The notes: a model not told the origin generated them from the letters alone. Shown: positions 7,623 through 17,208, counted from the first letter of the stretch. The stretch is DNA of 64,000 nt from Anaerocolumna sedimenticola (GCF_009931695.1 NZ_CP048000.1:2125501-2189500), one strand, 5' to 3'. Numbers and translations: made by a program.

Positions 7623-8054
7623 ATGAATAAGATATATATAGTATATTGGAGTGGAACAGGTAATACAGAAAAGATGGCGAAAATGATTGGCGAAGGTGTC
7701 ATTTCGGAAGGGAGAGAAGCAGAGGTTATTGAAGTTTCAAAATTAAAAGCGGAAGTGCTAAAAGAGGTACCTGTATTTGCTCTGGGATGCCCACCCATGG
7801 GGGCAGAAGAACTGGAGGAAGAATATATGGAACCTTTTGTAGCCGAAGTTGAAAAGTTTGCACAAGGAAAAAAAATTGGTTTATTTGGTTCGTACGGTTG
7901 GGGAGATTGTGAATGGATGTCTGATTGGGCAGCAAGATTCATTAGGGCAGGAGCAGAAATAGTAAACGGAACAGGTGTTACCGTTCTTGGTGAACCGGAT
8001 GAAGAAACCCTGGATAAGTGTTATCAGCTGGGGAAAAACCTGACCTTTTTATAA
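7623..8054 (+). CDS. Flavodoxin
   Basis: Small FMN-binding electron carrier, 143 residues. The phosphate-binding loop SGTGNTE (residues 10-16) is at the N terminus. GLFGSYGWGD and the final GEPDEETL match the short-chain clostridial flavodoxins. An in-frame longer reading from 7557 exists, but AAGGAGG lies 8 nt before the ATG at 7623. Flavodoxins commonly replace ferredoxin when iron is scarce, which fits the possible Fur box upstream of the preceding gene. Confidence 0.95.
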   Translation: MNKIYIVYWSGTGNTEKMAKMIGEGVISEGREAEVIEVSKLKAEVLKEVPVFALGCPPMGAEELEEEYMEPFVAEVEKFAQGKKIGLFGSYGWGDCEWMSDWAARFIRAGAEIVNGTGVTVLGEPDEETLDKCYQLGKNLTFL

Positions 8055-8163
8055 TGAATAATAGAAAAGAAAATTGCCAATAATCAAAGCAAATTCACCC
8101 CTTGCCAGAATTAATAATAATATTAATATCTATAAAAACAATTATGGAAACGGAGGAGTTCTT

Positions 8164-10923
8164 ATGGAATGGATGAATAAGGATAAATATTTACAAAGCT
8201 TTGATTACGCCGGGCATACTTACTATTATTACAATATCGCAGCATTGATGAAAGAAAGTTATGATATTAACCGTTTACCCTACAGTATCCGCATTTTATT
8301 AGAAGCCGTATTAAGGCAATATGATAACAGTGTAATAACAAGGGAACATATCAATGCTTTAGTTAACTGGACAAAAACAGATAAGGAAGCAGAAGAGATT
8401 CCATTTAAGCCATCCCGTGTTATTTTGCAGGATTTTACAGGTGTTCCTGCTATCGTAGACCTGGCGTCCATGAGAGAAGCTATAGTAAGATTCAGTCAGG
8501 AATTAAAGGAAGAAAATAACCATAAGACAGCAGAAAGACCTGTGGACATGGAATTAATGAATCAAATTAATCCGGAAATTTCCGTAGATCTGGTTATCGA
8601 TCATTCGGTACAGGTTGATTTCTATGGTTCACCTGGTTCATTAGAGAAGAATATGAAATTGGAGTTCGAAAGAAATTTAGAACGGTATGAATTCCTTAAC
8701 TGGGCTTCCAAAGCATTTTATAACCTTAAAGTAGTTCCACCTGCCACCGGTATCATTCATCAGGTAAACCTGGAATATTTGGCTCAGGTAGTCATGAAAA
8801 AGACGGATGGCGGGAAAACGCTTCTGTATCCGGACACATTGGTAGGAACGGATTCCCACACAACCATGATAAATGCATTGGGTATATTGGGCTGGGGTGT
8901 GGGAGGCATAGAAGCGGAAGCAGCTATGTTAGGCCAGCCTTCATTTTTCTCCGTACCTGAAGTCATAGGAGTGAGATTTACCGGCAGATTATCCGAGGGA
9001 ATAACGGCTACGGATCTGGCTTTACAGGTTACGAAACTGCTGCGTCAAAGAGGTGTGGTAAATAAATTCATCGAATTTTTCGGCGAGGGTATCAAACATC
9101 TGTCTTTAGCTGACCGGGCAACTATAGCTAATATGGCACCGGAATATGGTGCTACCTGCGGATTTTTCCCGGTGGATGGGGAGACGCTTAAATACCTTTT
9201 ACTAACCGGACGCACAGAAGAACAAACGCAATTAATAAAAGCTTATTTCGTTAATAACCAAATGTTTTATCATGAGGGTGAACAGGAGCCCAGTTACAAC
9301 GAAATTATCGAAATTGATTTATCCCATGTCAAACCAGGCCTATCCGGTCCAAAACGCCCTCAGGATCTTATTCCTCTTGATAAAATGAAAGAGGAATTCC
9401 TTAATTCCCTATCCTTACCTTTGGGAAACCGTGGTTTGGGTTTAGGAGAAGAGGAACGTAAGAAACAAGTCCGGTTTAGATTGCAGGACGGAGGAGATGC
9501 AGTGCTTAAAACCGGTTCCCTGGTAATAGCGTCGATTACCTCCTGTACCAATACCTCCAATCCTTATGTTATGTTCGGGGCGGGGTTATTAGCCAAGAAG
9601 GCAGTACGAAAAGGTTTAAGCGTACCTCCTCATGTAAAAACCTCATTTGCACCCGGTTCCAGAGTAGTATCGGATTATTTAAGTAATTCAGGATTACAAG
9701 AATATCTGGATCGGCTTAGATTCCATGTGGTTGGATATGGTTGTGCTACCTGTATCGGTAATTCTGGCCCGCTTTTACCGGAAATCGAAGATGCAATACG
9801 AAAGAATAACCTGTTGGTAACTTCCATATTATCCGGTAACCGTAATTTTGAGGGACGTATTCACCCCTTAGTAAAAGCGAATTATCTGGCTTCGCCAATA
9901 CTGGTGGTGGCATATGCATTGGCAGGAACCATGAATATAGATTTAGTAAACGAGCCAATTGGAACAGACCAGAAAAACCAGCCGGTTTATTTAAAAGATA
10001 TATGGCCGTCTTCTCAGGAAATCCATGCTGCTATGGGAGAACATGTTAAAGCGGAGTTGTTTCAAAAGGAGTATGAAAAAGTATATGGAAGTAATGTTAT
10101 GTGGAATTCCATTAAAGCAGATGCAGGTCCCCTTTATCCATTTAAGGATTCATCCACATATATTCAGAATCCTGCGTATTTTCAAAATATCTCTCATAGT
10201 TCCAGGGAGATTACCGAATTAAAGAACCTGCGTATCGTTGGTTTATTTGGAGATTCCATTACTACCGATCATATTTCGCCGGCAGGAGCCATTGGTAAAG
10301 ATACACCTGCAGGACATTATTTAACTGAACATGGAGTCGGTTATAAAGACTTTAATACCTACGGTGCAAGGCGGGGTAACCACGAAGTTATGATGAGGGG
10401 AACATTTGCCAACATCCGTATCCGTAACAAACTAGCGCCGGAGACGGAGGGTGGTTATACAATGTACTGGCCAACAAAAGAAGTCAAAACGATTTATGAA
10501 GCCTGTATGAAATATCAGGAGGATAACACCGGACTTGTTGTGATTGCCGGAAAAGATTATGGAATGGGTTCCTCCAGGGATTGGGCAGCCAAAGGTCCCA
10601 GCCTTCTAGGAATTAAAACAGTCATTGCAGAAAGTTTTGAACGGATCCACCGCTCAAATCTTGTTATGATGGGAATCCTGCCCCTGCAATTTATGGAAAA
10701 GGAGTCGGCCCAAACCCTGGGTTTGAACGGTGAAGAAATTATAACGATCCATCTTACAGACAAGGTAAAACCCAATGATATAATTACAGTAACCGCAAAA
10801 TCAGATGGTAGAATGATAGACTTTAAAGTAAAGGTTCGTTTTGATTCTAAAATAGATTTGGAATATTACCGTAACGGCGGGATTCTGCCTATGGTTTTAA
10901 GAAAGAAATTAAAAATTATATAA
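8164..10923 (+). CDS. acnA: Aconitate hydratase
   Basis: Interconverts citrate and isocitrate through a [4Fe-4S] cluster. The 919-residue protein is of the AcnA/IRP type. Cluster cysteines are in [11 protein letters not shown] and in [14 protein letters not shown], substrate loops in DHSVQVD and [12 protein letters not shown], and the swivel domain has [13 protein letters not shown] and [16 protein letters not shown] longer reading from 8074 is rejected because GGAGGAG lies 7 nt before the ATG at 8164. It forms its own unit, with a terminator hairpin after it. Confidence 0.96.
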   Translation: MEWMNKDKYLQSFDYAGHTYYYYNIAALMKESYDINRLPYSIRILLEAVLRQYDNSVITREHINALVNWTKTDKEAEEIPFKPSRVILQDFTGVPAIVDLASMREAIVRFSQELKEENNHKTAERPVDMELMNQINPEISVDLVIDHSVQVDFYGSPGSLEKNMKLEFERNLERYEFLNWASKAFYNLKVVPPATGIIHQVNLEYLAQVVMKKTDGGKTLLYPDTLVGTDSHTTMINALGILGWGVGGIEAEAAMLGQPSFFSVPEVIGVRFTGRLSEGITATDLALQVTKLLRQRGVVNKFIEFFGEGIKHLSLADRATIANMAPEYGATCGFFPVDGETLKYLLLTGRTEEQTQLIKAYFVNNQMFYHEGEQEPSYNEIIEIDLSHVKPGLSGPKRPQDLIPLDKMKEEFLNSLSLPLGNRGLGLGEEERKKQVRFRLQDGGDAVLKTGSLVIASITSCTNTSNPYVMFGAGLLAKKAVRKGLSVPPHVKTSFAPGSRVVSDYLSNSGLQEYLDRLRFHVVGYGCATCIGNSGPLLPEIEDAIRKNNLLVTSILSGNRNFEGRIHPLVKANYLASPILVVAYALAGTMNIDLVNEPIGTDQKNQPVYLKDIWPSSQEIHAAMGEHVKAELFQKEYEKVYGSNVMWNSIKADAGPLYPFKDSSTYIQNPAYFQNISHSSREITELKNLRIVGLFGDSITTDHISPAGAIGKDTPAGHYLTEHGVGYKDFNTYGARRGNHEVMMRGTFANIRIRNKLAPETEGGYTMYWPTKEVKTIYEACMKYQEDNTGLVVIAGKDYGMGSSRDWAAKGPSLLGIKTVIAESFERIHRSNLVMMGILPLQFMEKESAQTLGLNGEEIITIHLTDKVKPNDIITVTAKSDGRMIDFKVKVRFDSKIDLEYYRNGGILPMVLRKKLKII

Positions 10924-10930
10924 TACAGTG

Positions 10931-11008
10931 AGCTGTTGTAAATAGTTAATTTACTTGACTTAGGTCTTAAATTAAGACGAAGTGAATTTACAACAGCTTG
11001 CTGTTTTT
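10931..11008 (+). terminator. Terminator after aconitase
   Basis: AGCTGTTGTAAAT (10931-10943) is perfectly complementary to ATTTACAACAGCT (10986-10998), with a partly self-pairing loop, and TTTTT follows at 11004. Confidence 0.75.
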
Positions 11009-11105
11009 AAGGTAAGGAATTTGCGAAACTCTTTGCTTTAAGGCTTTCATTTAAGTTAGTAAATGAGTATAATTATATATAGATAAAAGGGTACCAAAGA
11101 TGTAA

Positions 11106-11210
11106 AAGAAACTGCTTTGCAGTTTCTTTGGAAATATGATAATAAAGCCAGAGAGGCTTTATTATCATATTTCTCAAGGGTTTCTATTAGCGATGCCGAA
11201 AAGCGGCATC
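11106..11210 (+). repeat. Run of three perfect hairpins before leader element A
   Basis: Three stems occur in a row: AAAGAAACTGC/GCAGTTTCTTT (11106-11130), a 19-bp stem starting GAAATATGATAATAAAGCC with 5-nt loop (11131-11173), and GATGCCG/CGGCATC (11192-11210). The last is followed by AAAACGGGAAG, as is the equivalent hairpin before leader C at 39771. No T-tract follows the first two. Confidence 0.6.
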
Positions 11211-11220
11211 AAAACGGGAA

Positions 11221-11322
11221 GATTGAAAGAAAATATAAAGAAAGGTTAGCCACAGTTTATTCTTTCAATCTATTTATTTGTGGCGGTCTGCATCTTACGA
11301 TAGATGCAAAAAGGGTATTAAT
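11221..11322 (+). promoter_or_regulatory. Pseudoknotted leader element, copy A (rhaM)
   Basis: P1 GATTGAAAGA (11221-11230) pairs with TCTTTCAATC (11261-11270). P2 GCCACA (11249-11254), inside the P1 loop, pairs with TGTGGC (11279-11284) outside it, giving an H-type pseudoknot. P3 is TGCATC/GATGCA (11289-11308). The tail AAAAGGGTATTAAT runs into the rhaM ATG. Five related copies are at 17209, 33159, 39801, 49041 and 52130. Confidence 0.75.
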
Positions 11323-11634
11323 ATGATTAAAGGATTTAAAATGAAATTGTATGAAGGAATGGAACAAGAATATATTAAACGCCATAATGAATTATGGCCT
11401 GAGATGATTGATATGATTCATGCCTATGGCGGGAAGAATTATTCAATTTTTCTGGACAGAGAAACCAATACGCTGTTTGGATATATTGAAATACTGGATG
11501 AAGAGTTATGGGCACAGGCGGCAGATACCGCTATTAACAGACAGTGGTGGGATTATATGGCTGATATTATGGAAACTAATCCGGATAACAGCCCCGTAAC
11601 TGAGGATTTACAGTTAGTATTTCATCTGGATTAA
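11323..11634 (+). CDS. rhaM: L-rhamnose mutarotase
   Basis: Interconverts alpha and beta anomers of L-rhamnose. The 103-residue protein matches the dimeric ferredoxin-like RhaM/YiiL fold: KMKLYEGMEQEYIKRHNELW at residues 6-25, the SIFLDRETNTLFGYIE strand and WWDYMADIMETNP near the end. The ATG at 11323 is at the end of leader element A; an upstream open frame overlaps it as ATGA. No other rhamnose catabolic gene is in the window, so it stands alone. The family also includes generic DUF718-type proteins. Confidence 0.88.
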   Translation: MIKGFKMKLYEGMEQEYIKRHNELWPEMIDMIHAYGGKNYSIFLDRETNTLFGYIEILDEELWAQAADTAINRQWWDYMADIMETNPDNSPVTEDLQLVFHLD

Positions 11635-11717
11635 ACACAGCTGGGAATAGTGTGAAATAAAAAACATTTCTGTTAAGGTTATTGTGCCATGCATGGATAT
11701 AGTGTTTATTTTCAAAA

Positions 11718-11760
11718 TGTGATTTGTATCATAGTTTAGATAATTCGAAATTGGTATACT
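11718..11760 (+). promoter_or_regulatory. FNR/CRP-type box and promoter of the flavodiiron gene
   Basis: TGTGATTTGTATCATA (11718-11733) is a palindrome close to the FNR consensus TTGATNNNNATCAA. A TATACT -10 element follows at 11755-11760, with a TSS 30 nt upstream of fprA. An FNR-like regulator gene lies 1.4 kb downstream, and a second box is at 13942. Confidence 0.55.
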
Positions 11761-11797
11761 ATAAGCAAATAAAGAAATCATTCTGGAGGTAAATATT

Positions 11798-12988
11798 ATG
11801 ATGAAGAAATTAACAGATAAAGTAACTTGGGTTGGTAAAGTTGATTGGGAATTGAAAAATTTTCATGGACATGAGTACTCCACACGGAAAGGCTCCTCTT
11901 ATAATGCCTATTTAATACGTGATAAAAAAACTGTTTTAATTGATACTGTATGGCAGCCATATGATAAGGAATTTGTTACCCGTTTAAAAGAGGAAATTGA
12001 TTTAAATGAAATTGATTATATTATTGCCAACCATGGTGAAGTAGACCATAGCGGCGCGCTTCCGGAACTGTTAAGGGAAATACCGGATACTCCTGTTTAT
12101 TGCACTGCTAAAGGTGCTCAGTTATTAAAGGCTCATTATCATAAAGACTGGAATTTTGTAACGGTAAAAACCGGTGAGACATTAGATATAGGTGAAAGCA
12201 AACTGATCTTTATTGAAGCTCCGATGCTGCATTGGCCGGACACTATGTTTACTTATATGACGGGTGAAAATATTTTATTCAGTAATGATGCATTCGGACA
12301 GCATTATGCTACGGAATCGCTTTATAACGATATGGTAGATAATTCTGAATTATATGAGGAAGCACTAAAATACTATGCAAATATATTAACACCTTTCAGT
12401 TCTTTAGTAACCAAGAAAATAGACGAAATTTTAAGTTTTAACCTGCCGGTAACTATGATTTGTCCAAGTCATGGTATCATATGGAAAAAAGATCCTCTCC
12501 AGATAGTGGATCAATATATAAGATGGGCGGATGCTTATCAGGAAAACCAGATTACAATTATTTATGATACTATGTGGAATGCCACAAGAAAAATGGCAGA
12601 GGCCATTGCAGACGGTATCCGCCAGGCAGATAACTCCGTCACAGTAAAACTGTTAAATTCCGCAAAAGAAGATAAAAATGATATTATTACAGAAATATTC
12701 CGTTCAAAAGCTATCCTGGTTGGTTCCCCTACCGTCAACAACGGTTATTTACATTCCATCGGAGGACTTTTAGAGATGGTAAAAGGCCTCAAGTTTAAGA
12801 AAAAAAGCGCAGCAGCATTTGGCAGTTATGGCTGGAGCGGGGAAGTTGTTAAACAGTTAACCGACGAACTTGGCAAATGTGGTTTTAAACTTGCAGATGA
12901 AGGCCACCGCTCCCTGTGGGTACCGGATGAGAAGGAGTTAGCCAATTGTACCGAATACGGCAGACAGTTTGTAGGACATATTAAATAA
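11798..12988 (+). CDS. fprA: FprA-family flavodiiron protein (NO/O2 reductase)
   Basis: Reduces O2 to water and/or NO to N2O in the cytoplasm of anaerobes. Residues 1 to about 250 form the metallo-beta-lactamase-like domain with diiron ligands H79-x-E81-x-D83-H84 (HGEVDH), a further histidine in MLHWPD and one in CPSHG. Residues from about 252 form the flavodoxin domain (IIYDTMWNATRKMAEAI). It has 396 residues as usual, with no rubredoxin fusion. GGAGG precedes the ATG. The FNR-type box upstream and the linked RIC and hemerythrin-like genes place it in a nitrosative/oxidative defence group. Confidence 0.94.
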   Translation: MMKKLTDKVTWVGKVDWELKNFHGHEYSTRKGSSYNAYLIRDKKTVLIDTVWQPYDKEFVTRLKEEIDLNEIDYIIANHGEVDHSGALPELLREIPDTPVYCTAKGAQLLKAHYHKDWNFVTVKTGETLDIGESKLIFIEAPMLHWPDTMFTYMTGENILFSNDAFGQHYATESLYNDMVDNSELYEEALKYYANILTPFSSLVTKKIDEILSFNLPVTMICPSHGIIWKKDPLQIVDQYIRWADAYQENQITIIYDTMWNATRKMAEAIADGIRQADNSVTVKLLNSAKEDKNDIITEIFRSKAILVGSPTVNNGYLHSIGGLLEMVKGLKFKKKSAAAFGSYGWSGEVVKQLTDELGKCGFKLADEGHRSLWVPDEKELANCTEYGRQFVGHIK

Positions 12989-13129
12989 AATTCATAATCT
13001 AAGCTTATCTTACAAAATGTGCATGAGTGCCCTATTTTGCAGACTAACTCTCATTTAAATTTGGAGTTTCTTATGTAAAAGTTCATTCATGCACTAATAC
13101 TATATGCGAACATAAAACGAACGATCATC

Positions 13130-13195
13130 AATAGGTAATTGCGAAACTCCACTATGGTATATTCGGAAAACTATATAGTTTCGCAATTACCTATT
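13130..13195. mobile_element. MITE-like element, short copy 1
   Basis: Terminal inverted repeats AATAGGTAATTGCGAAACT and AGTTTCGCAATTACCTATT are perfect over 19 bp and enclose only 28 bp. The same termini bound longer copies at 22028-22180 and 44084-44234, so this looks like an internally deleted copy. It lies 27 bp before the FNR-like regulator gene. Confidence 0.7.
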
Positions 13196-13221
13196 ATCAT
13201 CAAGTTTGAAAGGAGTTTTTT

Positions 13222-13938
13222 ATGCCGGCAGAATCAAATCAATGCATGTTTTGCTCAAATAAATTATGTATTCATAAAGTTCCTATCTTTAACAGCCTTA
13301 ACCATGAAGATCTGGTTAAAATATCAGAGAAAATTGAACATAAGGATTACAAAAAAGGAGAATCCATCTTTAATATAGGTGATAAACTGGATACTATCGT
13401 TATTATTAACGAAGGCAGTGCAAAGGCATATAAATATACGCTGGATGGGCGGGAACAAATTTTATATATCTTTTCAGAAGGAGACTTTTTCGGAGAACAA
13501 TATTTACTAAGTAATCAGACGGCAGCTTTTACGGTAGAAACATTGTCAACTTTAAAAGCATGCACACTTACAAAATCCCAATTACAGGAATTATTATTTA
13601 AACATCCCGATATTGCCATAAAAATAATTGAAGAACTTGGCAGCCGTATGTCAAGATTAGAAAACAGCCTGCAAAGTATGGGTGTTCGAAGTGTGGATGC
13701 AAGAATCAGTTCCCTGTTAATTGACTTCTCTGAGAAATATGGAAAAGCTGTCACGGAGGGGATACTGATTCGCTTACCCTTAAGCCGGGAGGGTATGGCA
13801 AATTATTTGGGGGTAGCCAGGGAAACAGTCAGCCGCAAACTCAGCCAAATGGAAGAGGAAGGAATCATTCGATCAGTAAGCAATAAATCCATACTAATCT
13901 TAAATGTAACTTTTTTAAAAGAAACAGCAGATTTATAA
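13222..13938 (+). CDS. FNR-like Crp-family transcription regulator
   Basis: A 238-residue Crp/Fnr regulator. The N terminus carries C8-x2-C11-x4-C16 and the sensor domain has C114. This resembles the four [4Fe-4S] ligands of E. coli FNR (CX2CX5C plus C122), so an O2- or NO-sensitive cluster is likely. The cyclic-nucleotide-like beta barrel spans about 25-140 and the winged helix is C-terminal, with recognition helix LGVARETVSRKLSQMEEEG. AAAGGAG precedes the ATG at 13222. FNR-type boxes occur upstream of fprA and directly downstream of this gene, before ric, so it probably controls both. Confidence 0.9.
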   Translation: MPAESNQCMFCSNKLCIHKVPIFNSLNHEDLVKISEKIEHKDYKKGESIFNIGDKLDTIVIINEGSAKAYKYTLDGREQILYIFSEGDFFGEQYLLSNQTAAFTVETLSTLKACTLTKSQLQELLFKHPDIAIKIIEELGSRMSRLENSLQSMGVRSVDARISSLLIDFSEKYGKAVTEGILIRLPLSREGMANYLGVARETVSRKLSQMEEEGIIRSVSNKSILILNVTFLKETADL

Positions 13939-13941
13939 AGT

Positions 13942-13955
13942 TTGATTTAAATCAC
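13942..13955 (+). promoter_or_regulatory. FNR-type box upstream of ric
   Basis: TTGATTTAAATCAC fits the FNR consensus TTGATNNNNATCAA at all but one base. It lies 91 nt before the RIC start and 4 nt after the stop of the FNR-like regulator. Confidence 0.65.
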
Positions 13956-14045
13956 GGAATTCTTGCCTGAAACAGGTTATAGTTAAGTATAACAAAAAAC
14001 GTAACTGAATAGTTACCAAAAACAAATATTTTAGGAGGAATGAAT

Positions 14046-14735
14046 ATGAATTATATGGATAAAAATATAAGTATCGGTGATGTGGTAGCTGCAATACCTG
14101 GGGCAACTAAAGTTTTAGACGAATTTGGAATTGATTATTGCTGCGGCGGTCATAGGCCTCTGTTGGAAGTTATTAAGAATCAGGGGATTGATGAAACAAA
14201 AGTTTATGAAAAGATAGGGCAGGTTTTGGCTGACAGGCAAAAAGATTATAGCAGTCAGGGAAATAATTTTAATGAAATGAGCCCGGCTGTATTATCCACT
14301 TATATCGAAGATACCCATCATAGTTATTTGAGAAAAGCTTTACCGGAAGTATCTGATTTATTAAATACAATTGTAAGAGTACATGGTAAAAATCATAGGG
14401 AATTATATGAAGTTTATAAACTATTCGGAAAATTAAAAACCGATTTGGAGCAGCATTTATTAAAAGAAGAAACATTATTATTTCCAGCTCTTGATCAGGC
14501 TTTGGAGAATGAAAAGGAAGTGTTGTCACTGACCGAAGAAATTGTGACGGAACACGAGGCAGCCGGTGAAATTCTAAGGGAACTACGTAATGTATCCATG
14601 GATTATCATTTACCGGAAGATGCATGTAAAACTTACCGTAAGGCTTATTCCCTGCTAATTGAATTAGAGCAGGATCTCCATCAGCATATCCATCTGGAGA
14701 ATAATATTTTACTGAAGCAATATGTAAGACGTTAA
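14046..14735 (+). CDS. ric: Iron-sulfur cluster repair di-iron protein RIC (ScdA/YtfE family)
   Basis: Restores Fe-S clusters damaged by NO or H2O2. The N-terminal ScdA_N (DUF542) domain has GIDYCCGG at about 30-37. The C-terminal hemerythrin-like domain supplies diiron histidines and glutamates in THHSY, RVHGKNH, HLLKEE, TEHEAAGE and DLHQHIHLEN. Length is about 229. The ATG at 14046 is preferred over 14040 because AGGAGG (14033-14038) would be too close to the latter. The FNR box upstream suggests NO- or O2-responsive expression. Confidence 0.94.
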   Translation: MNYMDKNISIGDVVAAIPGATKVLDEFGIDYCCGGHRPLLEVIKNQGIDETKVYEKIGQVLADRQKDYSSQGNNFNEMSPAVLSTYIEDTHHSYLRKALPEVSDLLNTIVRVHGKNHRELYEVYKLFGKLKTDLEQHLLKEETLLFPALDQALENEKEVLSLTEEIVTEHEAAGEILRELRNVSMDYHLPEDACKTYRKAYSLLIELEQDLHQHIHLENNILLKQYVRR

Positions 14736-14839
14736 GTTATTATTTGACTCCAAGGCCAAACTGTAACGACACTAAGAAGTACTGACTGCTATTAGTTGGC
14801 AGGAGGGGCCAGCCTTAATCATAGAAAGGAAAAAGCTTG

Positions 14840-15070
14840 ATGACAGAAAAGGTGATTTATTTAAATAAAACGGTTTATGAATTATGCCGGGAAGATTCTG
14901 AAGTGGCCGGTATTTTAGCAGAAGCGGGATTTACGGATATTATGAAACCCGGAATGTTAAACACAGCAGGAAGATTTATGACTATTCCTAAAGGTGCAGT
15001 AATGAAAAAAATGAATTTGGATACAATAAAACAGATATTTAAAGAACATGGATATGAAATCAGGGATTAA
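14840..15070 (+). CDS. DUF1858 domain protein
   Basis: A 76-residue single-domain protein related to the ScdA N-terminal module: KTVYELCREDSEVAGILAEA, then GRFMTIPKGA and a final helix TIKQIFKEHGYEI. Unlike ScdA_N it lacks the CC pair. An ATG at 14840 is preferred over the TTG at 14837; AGGAAAA precedes it. It lies between ric and the DUF438-PAS gene, and pairs of DUF1858 with DUF438 proteins are common in anaerobes. Function unknown; a part in metal or NO handling is inferred from neighbours. Confidence 0.8.
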   Translation: MTEKVIYLNKTVYELCREDSEVAGILAEAGFTDIMKPGMLNTAGRFMTIPKGAVMKKMNLDTIKQIFKEHGYEIRD

Positions 15071-15144
15071 TAACATGATTTCTTCGCTTTGATTCAATAA
15101 AATTATCAGAATACACAATAAGTGTATAGTCAGGAGTAGTTATT

Positions 15145-16350
15145 ATGAGTGAAAGTATAAATAACAGAGAATACAGACAAAACGTTTTAAAGCAGGTAAT
15201 AACTAAGCTTCACGAAGGCAAAACCGTAGAGGAAGTAAAAGGAGAATTTGAAGAAGCATTTGCAGGTGTATCAGCTATTGAAATATCTGAAGCAGAAGGA
15301 GCTTTAGTAGCAGAAGGGCTGCCGGTTTCTGAGATTCAGCGTCTTTGTGACGTACATGCAGCCGTGTTTAAAGGTTCTATTGAAGAAATACACCGGCCTA
15401 CCGATCAGACCCAGATTCCAGGCCATCCTGCCAATACTTTAATCCGGGAAAACCGTGCAATCGAAAGAATATGGAATAAGTTTGTTAAACCATATTTGGA
15501 TGAGCTGACAAAAGAAGAAAATCTAACTGCATTAAAAGAGGGGCTTAACAAATTATCGGATATCGAACTTCATTATCTAAAGAAAGAAAATCTGATTTTC
15601 CCATATATGGAGAAGTACGGAATTACAGCTCCGCCAAAAGTCATGTGGGGTGTGGATGATGAAATCCGCGCTAGGTTAAAAGATGTAATAAAATCTTTAA
15701 CAGAGGTTTCACAGGCAGCAGAAGTAAAAGATAAAGTTGAAAATCTGGGAGATAAAATTACTGAAATGATTTTCAAAGAAGAAAATATACTTTTACCCAT
15801 GCTTATAGAAACATTGACACAGGATGAATGGAAAAAAATCGCGGACGAAAGCGGCGAAATCGGTTTTATGATTGAAAAAGTACCTGTCTGGAATCCGGCT
15901 AAGGAATATCAAGCTGAAATAAAAGAAGAGAAAAAAGAAGCAGGTATTATAACCTTTCCTACGGGATTGCTGAAAACAGAGGAATTAATCCGGATGCTGG
16001 ATACCCTTCCTTTTGATATTACATTTGTTGACAAAGATGATGTGGTAAAATATTTCTCTCAAAGTTCCGAGAGAATTTTCCCAAGAACAAAAGCTGTAAT
16101 TGGAAGAAATGTATCTAATTGCCATCCGCCGGCAAGCGTCCACATTGTGGAGCAAATTGTTGCCGATTTTAAAAGCGGTAAAAAAGAACATGAAGATTTC
16201 TGGATTAAGATGGGTGAAAAATATATATTCATTCGTTATTATGCAGTGCGAAGTGAAACAGGTGAGTATTTAGGAGTACTGGAAGTAACTCAGGATATTA
16301 AACCCATTCAAGATATCACGGGAGAAAAAAGGCTTGTATCACAAGATTAA
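15145..16350 (+). CDS. DUF438 / hemerythrin-like / PAS domain protein
   Basis: A 401-residue soluble protein with three parts. These are the DUF438 domain (about 10-80, with IEISEAEGALVAEGLPVSEI), a hemerythrin-like four-helix segment (about 100-240) with RENRAIERIW, IELHYLKKENLIFPYME and FKEENILLPML, and a C-terminal PAS domain (about 285-390, PFDITFVDKDDVVKYFS, RYYAVR). Such proteins are thought to sense gases or redox through a diiron or heme site, but the role is not proven. CAGGAG precedes the ATG. It ends the stress gene group. Confidence 0.88.
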   Translation: MSESINNREYRQNVLKQVITKLHEGKTVEEVKGEFEEAFAGVSAIEISEAEGALVAEGLPVSEIQRLCDVHAAVFKGSIEEIHRPTDQTQIPGHPANTLIRENRAIERIWNKFVKPYLDELTKEENLTALKEGLNKLSDIELHYLKKENLIFPYMEKYGITAPPKVMWGVDDEIRARLKDVIKSLTEVSQAAEVKDKVENLGDKITEMIFKEENILLPMLIETLTQDEWKKIADESGEIGFMIEKVPVWNPAKEYQAEIKEEKKEAGIITFPTGLLKTEELIRMLDTLPFDITFVDKDDVVKYFSQSSERIFPRTKAVIGRNVSNCHPPASVHIVEQIVADFKSGKKEHEDFWIKMGEKYIFIRYYAVRSETGEYLGVLEVTQDIKPIQDITGEKRLVSQD

Positions 16351-16509
16351 AATTTGTTTTATAAATTATAAATATAGGTCTGTAGCAAACTATCCGGCGT
16401 AAAGTCAATAAACCCATTCGTTGCGCAGACCTAAATCTCTTACTAGGAATGTTAGCTTATGGTAATCGGTATATTAATTTCAGTTCACATTAATGAATTA
16501 AATGTCACT

Positions 16510-17208
16510 TTATAAAATTTTAAAACCTGTTCCAAAACAATATAAGTTTGCTTTTTGTGCCACCCTTTGTGATTTGAAATTATCACTAAAAGTACTGTAC
16601 AAGGGTTCACAGCCTAATAGCCTGACTTCCTGTGCCCATTTAATAAGAACATCATGGGCGTAACCGTTTCCCTGAAAGGATTCTAAAGTTTCTATACCTG
16701 CTTCCTGTGCTTTACAACTGATACGTACACTGCGGCATATTGACACGGCCTGATCTGCCTGTATGAGGGCTGCACAAGGCAATGAAGAAGGAAACTCTTC
16801 TTTTAACCATTCAAATCCGCCGGAAGTAAATTTACTTACGTTTTTGGAATCAAGCAGAATACATTCCCGAATTTTTTCTCCGCCCTCAGGTACATAAAAG
16901 CATACCTCCTCGGTATAATGACCGTTATCAAAACATTCAAGATATTGTTCAAAATACCTGGGTCTTTCATTTGTATTTTGAATAGCAGGCTCTTTCAAAC
17001 ATAATTCACTTACTTTATGAATAATATCATCGGAAATATCATTACGGAAATAATATAAGATATCACCCTGAAAAGTCCGCCCCATAACAAACTTGGGCGC
17101 AGGTTTTGTGTTATCCCATGGTTCATTTATATTCATCAGTTTTAGATCATGATTCAATGTGAACAACGCTTCTATATGCATTCGCATCATTTCCTGCTCA
17201 TTTATCAT
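16510..17208 (-). CDS. GNAT-family acetyltransferase
   Basis: A 232-residue protein whose C-terminal third has the GNAT fold: GIETLESFQGNGYAHDVLIKW (acetyl-CoA loop, residues split here as GIETLESFQGNGY and AHDVLIKW), then SDNFKSQRVAQKANL, typical of beta5-alpha4. The N-terminal half has no recognised motif and may bind the acceptor. Substrate unknown. It is the only minus-strand gene between fprA and the rml operon. Its start codon is at the end of leader element F, with no strong ribosome site of its own. Confidence 0.8.
   Translation of the reverse strand: MINEQEMMRMHIEALFTLNHDLKLMNINEPWDNTKPAPKFVMGRTFQGDILYYFRNDISDDIIHKVSELCLKEPAIQNTNERPRYFEQYLECFDNGHYTEEVCFYVPEGGEKIRECILLDSKNVSKFTSGGFEWLKEEFPSSLPCAALIQADQAVSICRSVRISCKAQEAGIETLESFQGNGYAHDVLIKWAQEVRLLGCEPLYSTFSDNFKSQRVAQKANLYCFGTGFKIL

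Noticed and set aside
11117-11326. 69-codon frame before rhaM
   Set aside because: It runs through hairpins and leader element A, has no ribosome site and resembles no protein; kept only as a note on ATGA overlap.
13019-13100. TGCATGAGTG and CATTCATGCA near-inverted pair after fprA
   Set aside because: Imperfect arms with a 60-nt loop and no T-run; not strong enough to call a terminator.
13139-13378. 79-codon frame overlapping the start of the FNR-like regulator
   Set aside because: It begins inside the MITE-like element and lies out of frame with the clear regulator gene.
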